A DNA stretch of 16,527 nucleotides. It comes from an uncultured Thermomicrobiales bacterium (lineage in GTDB: Bacteria > Chloroflexota > Chloroflexia > Thermomicrobiales > UBA6265). The stretch is taken from assembly GCA_902806395.1 (NCBI GenBank), contig CADCWH010000365.1, positions 1-16,527 on the forward strand, given 5' to 3'. Below are positions 7,112-13,335 of the stretch, in pieces; the first letter of the stretch is position 1; every line of letters begins with the position of its first letter. The notes under the pieces were generated by a model. It did no database searches, was not told where the DNA came from, and saw nothing but the letters and a program-made list of their open reading frames with translations. A program made the position numbers and the translations under genes.

Positions 7112-8320
7112 ATGTCGATCGCCGCGGTCTCACCCGTCGCCACCGTGCCCGACGCCGCTACCCTCCGAGAGCAATTCATCCTCGACCCCGACGTGATCTT
7201 CCTCAATCACGGCTCCTTCGGGGCCTGTCCCGTTCCGGTCTTCGCCGAGTACCAACACTGGCAGCGGGAACTGGAGCGGCAGCCGGTCGCCTTCATCCAG
7301 CGGCGTCAAGATGGCCTACTCGACGCGGCTCGTCACCGCCTCGCCCTCGCCCTCGGTGCCTCGGCCGACGACCTCGTCTTCGTCCCGAATGCCACCTCTG
7401 GGCTCAACGTCGTCGCCCGGTCCCTCGGCTTGGGGCACGGGGACGAAGTCCTGACCACGGACCACGAATACGGTGCCCTCGATCTGACCTGGAACCACCT
7501 CTGCGACCGCTGGGGTGCCCGGTACGTCAAGGTCGCCATCCCGCTTCCCCTCACCTCGTCGGACGAGGTCGTCGAGACCATCTTCGCGGGCGTCACCCCG
7601 GCGACCAGGGTGATCTTCCTGAGCCACATCACCTCCCCGACCGCCGTGATCTTCCCCGTGGCGGACATCTGTCGCCGGGCCCGGGACCTCGGGATCATGA
7701 CCATCATCGACGGCGCCCACGCCCCCGGCCAACTCGATCTCGACCTCGAGGCGATCGGGGCCGACGCCTACTCCGGCAATTGCCACAAGTGGCTCTGTGG
7801 TCCGAAGGGCTCCGCCTTCCTCCACGTTCGCCCCGAGCACCAGGACCGAGTGGAGGCACTGGCGGTGAGTTGGGGATGGGGAGAAGGCTTCCAGACACAC
7901 GAGGGCCTCACCCACTCCCAATTCATCCGCCGCAACCAGTGGCAGGGGACCCGCGACCCCGCATCCTACCTGGCCGTCCCGGCCGCTCTGGACTTCCTCG
8001 CCGCAAACCGATGGGACGCGGTCCGCGACCGCTGCTTCGCGATGGCGGCGGACGTAGCGCGGCGGGTCTCAGACCTGACCGGCCTCCCTTCGATCTCTCC
8101 GCTGACGAGCGATTGGTTCCGACAGATGGTGGCGATGCCGATCCCCATGACCGATCCGGTCGCCCTCAAGCAGCGACTCCTCGAAGACCACCGGATCGAG
8201 GTCCCGCTTGTGCGCTACCAGGACCAGTTGATGGTGCGCGTCTCGGTTCAGGGGTACACGACCGAGGACGACCTCGACGCCCTGGTCGACGCACTGGCGA
8301 TCCACCTGCCACGCGACTGA
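7112..8320 (+). CDS. PLP-dependent class V aminotransferase-fold enzyme, isopenicillin-N-epimerase-like
   Basis: The 402-residue product belongs to the class V fold-type I PLP enzymes (cysteine desulfurase/isopenicillin N epimerase-like). The N-terminal signature FLNHGSFGACP is followed by NATSGLNVVARSL (cofactor phosphate region), DHEYGA, HITSPTAVIFPV, DGAHAPGQLDL (Asp200 and His203) and SGNCHKWLCGPKGSAFL with the Schiff-base Lys226. The C-terminal domain ends with YTTEDDLDALVDAL. This subfamily includes epimerases, lyases and desulfurases, so the reaction is open. An upstream GTG at 7028 would add a Pro/Arg-rich tail unlike the family; ATG 7112 has GAAAGG 9 bases before it. It is the last gene of the plus-strand run and meets the histidine kinase gene tail to tail. 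Confidence 0.87.
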   Translation: MSIAAVSPVATVPDAATLREQFILDPDVIFLNHGSFGACPVPVFAEYQHWQRELERQPVAFIQRRQDGLLDAARHRLALALGASADDLVFVPNATSGLNVVARSLGLGHGDEVLTTDHEYGALDLTWNHLCDRWGARYVKVAIPLPLTSSDEVVETIFAGVTPATRVIFLSHITSPTAVIFPVADICRRARDLGIMTIIDGAHAPGQLDLDLEAIGADAYSGNCHKWLCGPKGSAFLHVRPEHQDRVEALAVSWGWGEGFQTHEGLTHSQFIRRNQWQGTRDPASYLAVPAALDFLAANRWDAVRDRCFAMAADVARRVSDLTGLPSISPLTSDWFRQMVAMPIPMTDPVALKQRLLEDHRIEVPLVRYQDQLMVRVSVQGYTTEDDLDALVDALAIHLPRD

Positions 8321-8322
8321 GC

Positions 8323-8339
8323 CGGGCGGGCCTCGCCCG
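8323..8339. terminator. GC hairpin between convergent genes, possible bidirectional terminator
   Basis: CGGGCG (8323-8328) and CGCCCG (8334-8339) pair exactly around a 5-base loop, 2 bp after the aminotransferase stop and 16 bp past the histidine kinase stop. There is no T-tract on either strand, so it is at best a weak or factor-assisted terminator. Confidence 0.4.
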
Positions 8340-8355
8340 AGAGAACCGACCCGGA

Positions 8356-10155
8356 TCAGTCCCCGCAGGGCAACCAGAACGAAACCGACATGCCGCCGCC
8401 CGGCAGGGCTTCGGCGTGGATGCCGCCACCGTGCCGGGTGATGATGCCACGGCAGATGTACAGTCCGAGCCCGAGTCCGGGGATACCTCGCTCGACCGCT
8501 TCGGCCGAGCGGACGAACGGTTCGAAGGCACCTTCGAGTGCCTCCGCCGTCATCCCGATCCCCGCGTCTCGGATCTCGGTATAGACGCGATCGCTCTCGA
8601 CCCAGATCCGGACGTCAATGTCGCCCCCCTCGGGACTGTACTTCGTCGCGTTCTCGAGCAGATTGACCAATACCTGCTCGATCCGCTCTGGGTCGACACG
8701 CACCTCGCAGGGGTCGGCGACCACCGTGAGCGTGATCGCGTGGTGGTCCTGGTCGACGTCGGCGTGCCGCTCCGTGACCGACCTCGCCAACTCCCCATAG
8801 TCCGTCTTCCGCGTCCGCAGGGGCAGATGGTCCAGTTGGAGCCGGGAGACATCGAGGAGGTCATCAGTCAAAAGGGCGAGGCGTTCCGACGCCGTCACGA
8901 TCGTCCCGATCGAGCGCCGGAGACGTTCCGGAGTCAGGTTGAGGCGGGAGTGAGCCCGTTGCAACAACTGCGCATACCCTTTGATACTCGAGATCGGGGT
9001 ACGGAGCTCGTGGGCCGCGACGGAGAGGAACTGCTCGCGGGCCCGGACCGCCGTCTGCTGGTCGGCGAAGAGCCTGGCGTTGTCGATCGCCATAGCGGTC
9101 CGTGCGGCGAGACTGGTCGCCATCTCCAGGTCGGCCGTCACATAGCGGCGGGCCGATGGCCCCACCGCCAGCGACAATGCGCCGAGCGTCCGGCCGCGGG
9201 CGATCAGGGGCATCACCAGCACCGAGGTCATCCCATCCCGGGCAAGCTCGCCCAAGAAGGACGACGCCGCCTCCCGGTCGCCCCCGATGTCGCTGACCAG
9301 CCTCGCCTCGCCGGTGCGGATCACCGTCGTTGGAGCGTCTGGATCGACCTCTCGTGGCGACGGCACATCAACCATCTGGATCGACTCGTCCAACCCCTTC
9401 ACGCCGGATCCGCCGGCCCGCACACTGACGGTCCGCTTCACCCGCGAATTCCCGTCGACCAGATCGACCCCGCACCAGTCGGCCATCCTCGGGACCGCCA
9501 GTCGCGCCAGGTCGAGCAACGTCGTGTCGAAATCCAACGTCTGGCCAAGGATCGCCGTCGCTTCGGTCAGGAAGAGGGCGTGCCCACGATTGCGCTCCCG
9601 CTCGGTGACGTCGAGTTGGAATCCCACGAAGTGCGTCACCGGCCGGTCCCCGAACCGGATCGGTGCCAGATGGACCTCGTTCCAGAACGGCTCGCCGTCG
9701 CGCCGGTAGTTCATCACGGTGAGCGTCGTCTCGGTTCTCGCAGCGATCGCCTGGCGCATCTGGCGGACGGCCGCCGGATCGGTGTTCGCTCCCTGGAGGA
9801 AACGACCATTCCGGCCAATCACCTCGTCGCTGGCATACCCGGTGATCTCGCAAAATCCCTGATTGACATCGACGATCGGTTGGTCCGGCGCGGTGAGGTC
9901 GACGATCATGATGCCGCTCTGGATCGCCTGGAAGGCCCGTTCCCGGAGCGAGTCGCCCGTCGGTGAGGAGGAGCCCGGAATCACTCGGGGGGTCACGCCC
10001 CCCGTGACAGCCTCCGCGATTCGGCCATCCCGGCCGAGGGACCCAGGACTCTGCCCGAGCGACCCAGACGCAGATGTCCCCCCATCAACGCCGTCGAATG
10101 ACTCAACCATGGTATGGGGCACCCCCGTCGTTCCCAGGGCCGAGTGGGGGCACAT
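8356..10155 (-). CDS. Hybrid-free sensor histidine kinase: LOV-like PAS, GAF, HisKA, HATPase; LOV cysteine replaced by Gly
   Basis: The 599-residue protein has no membrane segment, so it senses inside the cell. Residues 1-65 are Gly/Ser/Pro-rich. Residues 72-186 are a PAS domain of LOV type: NQGFCEITGY, GRNGRFLQG, MNYRRDGEPFWN and FVGFQLDVTERE. The flavin contacts expected in LOV domains (Asn116, Arg118, Gln121, Asn149, Asn159, Gln180) are present, but the photoadduct cysteine position is Gly117. A GAF domain follows at about 205-365, then HisKA with phospho-acceptor His382 (AAHELRTP), and HATPase with N box NLLENATKYS (498-507), G1 DAGIGM and G2 GLGLGLYI. No response regulator gene is in the window. 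The start could also be ATG 10110 (MVESFDG), which shortens the disordered tail and has GGGGGTG before it. Confidence 0.92.
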   Translation of the reverse strand: MCPHSALGTTGVPHTMVESFDGVDGGTSASGSLGQSPGSLGRDGRIAEAVTGGVTPRVIPGSSSPTGDSLRERAFQAIQSGIMIVDLTAPDQPIVDVNQGFCEITGYASDEVIGRNGRFLQGANTDPAAVRQMRQAIAARTETTLTVMNYRRDGEPFWNEVHLAPIRFGDRPVTHFVGFQLDVTERERNRGHALFLTEATAILGQTLDFDTTLLDLARLAVPRMADWCGVDLVDGNSRVKRTVSVRAGGSGVKGLDESIQMVDVPSPREVDPDAPTTVIRTGEARLVSDIGGDREAASSFLGELARDGMTSVLVMPLIARGRTLGALSLAVGPSARRYVTADLEMATSLAARTAMAIDNARLFADQQTAVRAREQFLSVAAHELRTPISSIKGYAQLLQRAHSRLNLTPERLRRSIGTIVTASERLALLTDDLLDVSRLQLDHLPLRTRKTDYGELARSVTERHADVDQDHHAITLTVVADPCEVRVDPERIEQVLVNLLENATKYSPEGGDIDVRIWVESDRVYTEIRDAGIGMTAEALEGAFEPFVRSAEAVERGIPGLGLGLYICRGIITRHGGGIHAEALPGGGMSVSFWLPCGD

Positions 10156-10194
10156 GGTGAACCGGCTGCCTCAGTCGCGCGACGACGTTGGGGG

Positions 10195-11055
10195 TCATCG
10201 TGGACCTACCCCGGCGAGTGACTCCCTCAGGTGCGCGATGCCGTCCCCGACGGGCAGGCGGTCGTCGGACTGCTGGCTCTCCGCGACCAGACCCACGATT
10301 CCGGCGACCAACCGGTCCACCGCTCGCAGAAGTGGCTGACCGGCCTCGCCGCTGGCTGCCAAAACTGACCCGACGTCGGTCGCGAACCCTTCGGGCCGGA
10401 TGGGACAGGTCGCCTCGATGATCGCTAACTGTCGCTTTTCGCCGGGGTGCGGCACCCGATTGAGCGCGAAGATGATGTCGCACACGCTCGCCAGGAGCGC
10501 GGCGACTCGGTGGTTGACGGAAATCGCGTCGTTCCGGGATATCGCCTTGGCAATCTGGCCCCGGTACGCCCCATGGGCCGACCAGAGCAGCGGTAGGTTT
10601 TTGGCCACGATCGCGGCTCGGAGGGGTTCCGGATAGGGAACCGAAGCCCGGCGCAAGAGGTCTCCGTACCATCCCGATGGGTCCGACAAGGGCACGCCCG
10701 CGGCGACGTTCGCCCAGATGGCGGTGCTATACCCGACCGACGCCTCGTGCCGGACCAGGACCCGATCCAATTCCCCTTCGACCCACGCCGGCGACCGATA
10801 GATCACGTCGATCCCGATGCCGGATGCCCCATCGACCCACTCGTCCCCGGTTTCCCAGAAACGGTTGTCGATCTCGATCTCCCGGCCGCCGTCGGCTACG
10901 CGGCGTCGGTCATCGGCCGGCGGCGTCTGGTCCGCGTAGACGTAGAGGTCGATGTCGGAACTCGGATCACCCGATCCGCCGGCCAGCGAACCGCCCAGGA
11001 CGACAGCGCGTACCCCGGACAGCCCCGAGAGCTGTGCCCCGACACGCTGGGCCAC
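10195..11055 (-). CDS. Nucleotidyltransferase-fold protein with DUF4037-like C-terminal region
   Basis: The 286-residue product begins with a minimal nucleotidyltransferase motif, VVLGGSLAGGSGDPSSDIDL at residues 18-37, where Gly22-Ser23 and the metal-binding pair Asp34/Asp36 fit the Pol-beta/MNT pattern. A third acidic residue may be in IEID or IDVIY. The C-terminal half is helical, and KNLPLL followed by FALNRVPHPGEKRQ resembles DUF4037. That family has no settled substrate, so neither antibiotic nor protein nucleotidylation can be assigned. GTG 11055 is the first good start after the upstream OsmC stop, which lies in the same frame 30 bp earlier. Coupling with OsmC upstream and the sensor kinase 39 bp downstream suggests one transcript. 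Confidence 0.8.
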   Translation of the reverse strand: MAQRVGAQLSGLSGVRAVVLGGSLAGGSGDPSSDIDLYVYADQTPPADDRRRVADGGREIEIDNRFWETGDEWVDGASGIGIDVIYRSPAWVEGELDRVLVRHEASVGYSTAIWANVAAGVPLSDPSGWYGDLLRRASVPYPEPLRAAIVAKNLPLLWSAHGAYRGQIAKAISRNDAISVNHRVAALLASVCDIIFALNRVPHPGEKRQLAIIEATCPIRPEGFATDVGSVLAASGEAGQPLLRAVDRLVAGIVGLVAESQQSDDRLPVGDGIAHLRESLAGVGPR

Positions 11056-11085
11056 CCGGCGCCGACCGGCGACGATCGTCTCCGT

Positions 11086-11532
11086 TCAGGCGCTCGTCAG
11101 TTGTGCGTCGAGATCAATGCGCAGATTGCCGCGCAGCGCATTGGAGACCGGGCAGGTCGCCTCACCCTTGCGGGCCAGATCCTCGAAACCCGCCTGGTCG
11201 AGGCCGGGCACGACACCGCGTACCGCGAGGTTCGACGAGGTGATCACCAGCCCGCCCCCTTCCTTGGGATCGAGACCACAGACGGCCGTCACCTCCAGCC
11301 GTTCGGGTGGGCTACCCGCAGACGTCAGCGTCGCCGAGAGGTTCATCGCGTAGCAGGTGGCGTGCGCTGCCGCGATCAATTCCTCGGGACTCGTCTTGCC
11401 GCCCGGCTCCTCGACCCGGGCGCCCCACGTCGCAGGCAACGTGAACGCCCCGCTCGCGGCCGTGATCGTGCCGCTCCCGTCGTGAAGGTTGCCTTCCCAG
11501 ACCGTCGTCGCCCGTGATTCGTTCTTCGCCAT
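11086..11532 (-). CDS. OsmC/Ohr-family peroxiredoxin
   Basis: The 148-residue protein fits the OsmC family, small cytoplasmic thiol peroxidases that reduce organic hydroperoxides. The two redox cysteines are Cys60 in ELIAAAHATCYAMNL and Cys127 in GEATCPVSNAL, with Glu50/Glu51 before the first as usual. N-terminal AKNESRATTVWEGNLHDGSG matches OsmC proteins rather than Ohr. Length is normal. GAGGGA lies 9 bases before ATG 11532. The aldehyde dehydrogenase ends 71 bp upstream and the nucleotidyltransferase starts 30 bp downstream. Reducing partners such as lipoyl-proteins are known for the family but not visible here. Confidence 0.92.
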   Translation of the reverse strand: MAKNESRATTVWEGNLHDGSGTITAASGAFTLPATWGARVEEPGGKTSPEELIAAAHATCYAMNLSATLTSAGSPPERLEVTAVCGLDPKEGGGLVITSSNLAVRGVVPGLDQAGFEDLARKGEATCPVSNALRGNLRIDLDAQLTSA

Positions 11533-11553
11533 GATGGATCGTCCCTCAACTAT

Positions 11554-11570
11554 CCAGTCCTCAGGACCGG
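11554..11570. repeat. Near-palindrome upstream of the OsmC gene
   Basis: GTCCT and AGGAC flank a single central base (11557-11567), and CC/GG extend the symmetry to 17 bp with one mismatch. It lies in the 71-bp gap between the aldehyde dehydrogenase and OsmC genes, about 20 bp from the OsmC start. A dimeric regulator could bind here. It does not resemble the AT-rich OhrR operator. Confidence 0.3.
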
Positions 11571-11603
11571 CTTGATCTTCGTCGTGGTCCCCGGCCGGAC
11601 ACG

Positions 11604-13100
11604 TCAGGCGTCCGGCGGCGGGTCCATGTAGACGGTCTTGACTTGCGTGAAGAATTCTCGCGCGGCCTTGCCCTGCTCTCGGGAGTAGGAACTGGATCCC
11701 TTCATCCCGCCGAACGGCACCTGTGGTTCCGCGCCGGCCGTCTCGCTATTGATATGGACGATACCGGCTTGGATATCCCGAGCGAAGCGGAGCGCCCGGC
11801 CGAGGTCGCGGGTGAACAGGGACGCCGAGAGGCCGAAGCGCACGTTGTTGGCCACGCTGATCGCCTCGTCCATCCCATCCACGGCAAGGACGCCCAGGAC
11901 CGGTCCAAAGAGTTCTTCCTGCCCGAGACGCGACTCCGACGCGACGTCCCCGAACAGGGCCGGGCGCAGGAAATGTCCCCGTCGCGTCCCCGCGTCATCC
12001 GGCCGGTCCCCACCGGTCAGCAGCGTCGCGCCGTCTGATGCCGCCCGCTCGATCTCCGTGGCGACCCGGTCGGCCGAGTCCGCCGAGATCAAAGGTCCGA
12101 TCGTCGTCCCCGCGTCGAGCGGGTCACCGACCTTGAGCCCGGCGATCCGGTCGGTCAGCATCCCCGTGAACCGGTCGGCGACCCGACGATCGACGATCGC
12201 CCTGCTCGTCGCGGTGCATTTCTGACCGGTACTCATCATCGCCCCGTTCACGACGTGGGTCAGGGCGTGGTCCAGGTCGGCGTCGGCCAACACGATCGCC
12301 GGATTTTTGCCGCCCAGTTCGAGTTGCAGTTTGGCCCCGGTCTCGGCAGCGACGTACTTGAGCGACTGGCCCACCTCGTTCGAGCCAGTGAAGGTGATCG
12401 CCGTGACCCGAGGGTCTCGCACCAGCGCATCGCCGGTGTCCTTCGCCGAACCCGTCACCAGGTTCAGGACCCCAGGCGGCAGTCCCGCCTCCTGGAGGGC
12501 CTCGGCGAGCCGGACCGCGCACAGCGGCGTGAAGCTCGCGGGCTTTAGGACGACCGTGTTGCCATAGGCGAGCGCCGGAGCCACCTTCCACGTCGGGATG
12601 GCGATGGGGAAGTTCCACGGCGTGATGACGGCGACCACGCCCAGCGGCTCCCGGACGGTGTAGAGCAGGGTCGTCAGGCTGACGGACGGGTAGTGCTCGC
12701 CGTCCGGCTGCTGGGCGTCGCCAGCGTAATAGCGGAGGATCTGGGCCGCCCGTGTGGTCTCACCAATCCCCTCCTTGAGTGTCTTCCCCTCTTCCCGGGT
12801 CAGCTCCCGGCCGATCTGCTCCACCCGAGACATGATGATGTCCGCCGCCTTGGACAAGATCGCGGCCCGAGCGAGGGGTGAGGTCGCCCTCCACCCCGCC
12901 GCCGCCTCGGCCGCCGCCGTGACTGCCCGCTCGACATCCTCACCCGCAGAGGCGGCGAAGTGACCGACCAAGTCGTCCGTATCGGCCGGGCTGCGGTTCT
13001 CGAATGTGCCGCCGGAGGCTGCGGGGACCCATTCCCCGCCGATCAGGTTGCCCCAACGCTGGGTATCCGCGCCCACCCGGGCAGAGCTGCTGGTGACCAT
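11604..13100 (-). CDS. NAD(P)-dependent aldehyde dehydrogenase, alpha-ketoglutaric-semialdehyde dehydrogenase-like
   Basis: The 498-residue protein is a full aldehyde dehydrogenase. Asn163 in TPWNFP, Lys186 in VLKPAS, Glu261 in LELGGKNP and the nucleophile Cys295 in STGQKCTATSR are all present, with EELFGPVLGV and PFGGMKGSSSYSREQGKAA toward the end. STGQKCTATSR and the SREQG-KAAREFFTQVKTVY tail recall the YcbD-type 2-oxoglutarate-semialdehyde dehydrogenases that end non-phosphorylative pentose and hexarate pathways. A longer reading from 13271 adds 57 residues without family similarity. ATG 13100 has GAGGAG at 9-base spacing and gives the normal family length. The class is certain; the substrate is moderate, and succinic semialdehyde is an alternative. 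It heads the minus-strand group, separated from lon by a strong hairpin. Confidence 0.92.
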   Translation of the reverse strand: MVTSSSARVGADTQRWGNLIGGEWVPAASGGTFENRSPADTDDLVGHFAASAGEDVERAVTAAAEAAAGWRATSPLARAAILSKAADIIMSRVEQIGRELTREEGKTLKEGIGETTRAAQILRYYAGDAQQPDGEHYPSVSLTTLLYTVREPLGVVAVITPWNFPIAIPTWKVAPALAYGNTVVLKPASFTPLCAVRLAEALQEAGLPPGVLNLVTGSAKDTGDALVRDPRVTAITFTGSNEVGQSLKYVAAETGAKLQLELGGKNPAIVLADADLDHALTHVVNGAMMSTGQKCTATSRAIVDRRVADRFTGMLTDRIAGLKVGDPLDAGTTIGPLISADSADRVATEIERAASDGATLLTGGDRPDDAGTRRGHFLRPALFGDVASESRLGQEELFGPVLGVLAVDGMDEAISVANNVRFGLSASLFTRDLGRALRFARDIQAGIVHINSETAGAEPQVPFGGMKGSSSYSREQGKAAREFFTQVKTVYMDPPPDA

Positions 13101-13109
13101 GCTCCCGTG

Positions 13110-13115
13110 CTCCTC
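13110..13115 (-). promoter_or_regulatory. Shine-Dalgarno GAGGAG for the aldehyde dehydrogenase
   Basis: Read on the minus strand, GAGGAG lies 9 bases before ATG 13100. It selects this start over the upstream in-frame ATG at 13271. Confidence 0.75.
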
Positions 13116-13267
13116 TGTTTCTGTGGCGCCGGCGACAGCGTATCGCCAGCGAACACCAGGGATTTCGACGTACCTCTCGGCCCGCAAGCGCCGCACCAGC
13201 GAGCCACCGGTGATGCCCATCGGCAGCCCGCCATCGACAGACCGTGATTGACCGATCGCCCAGAACG

Positions 13268-13317
13268 CCACGCAGGACGCCGGCGCCGGTGCGGATTGGC
13301 GCCGGCGTCCTGTGTGG
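13268..13317 (-). terminator. Long GC hairpin after lon, probable transcription terminator
   Basis: CAGGACGCCGGCGCC (13273-13287) is exactly complementary to 13298-13312 around a 10-base loop. Five more outer pairs follow (13268-13272 with 13313-13317), of which one is G-T on the plus strand. It starts 18 bp past the lon stop. No T-run follows on the minus strand, so it is a hairpin-only or Rho-assisted terminator, as is common in high-GC genomes. It separates lon from the aldehyde dehydrogenase unit. Confidence 0.65.
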
Positions 13318-13335
13318 TCTCATCGCGCTGGTGGC

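Larger units (their letters stand above)
13101..13335. other. Intergenic region between lon and the aldehyde dehydrogenase gene
   Basis: About 235 bp without a credible gene. It contains the hairpin at 13268-13317 and should hold the promoter of the aldehyde dehydrogenase unit. I saw no -35/-10 pair good enough to report. Open frames crossing it lack family similarity. Confidence 0.6.

Noticed and set aside
7780..9966. 728-codon open frame on the plus strand
   Set aside because: It lies opposite the histidine kinase and part of the class V PLP gene. The protein is Arg/Pro/Asp-rich with no family signature, while the overlapping frames carry clear catalytic motifs.
10195..11532. OsmC and nucleotidyltransferase as one fused protein, since they share a frame
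   Set aside because: A TGA at 11088-11086 ends OsmC at its normal family length, and GTG 11055 begins a new domain after 30 bp. Nothing suggests readthrough.
13101..13271. N-terminal extension of the aldehyde dehydrogenase to ATG 13271
   Set aside because: The added 57 residues do not resemble the family, the strong GAGGAG site favours ATG 13100, and the extension would nearly reach the terminator hairpin.
13288..13335. Possible attachment site or inverted-repeat end of a mobile element at the 13268-13317 hairpin
   Set aside because: The arms are separated by only 10 bases, there is no transposase or target duplication, and position after lon fits a terminator.
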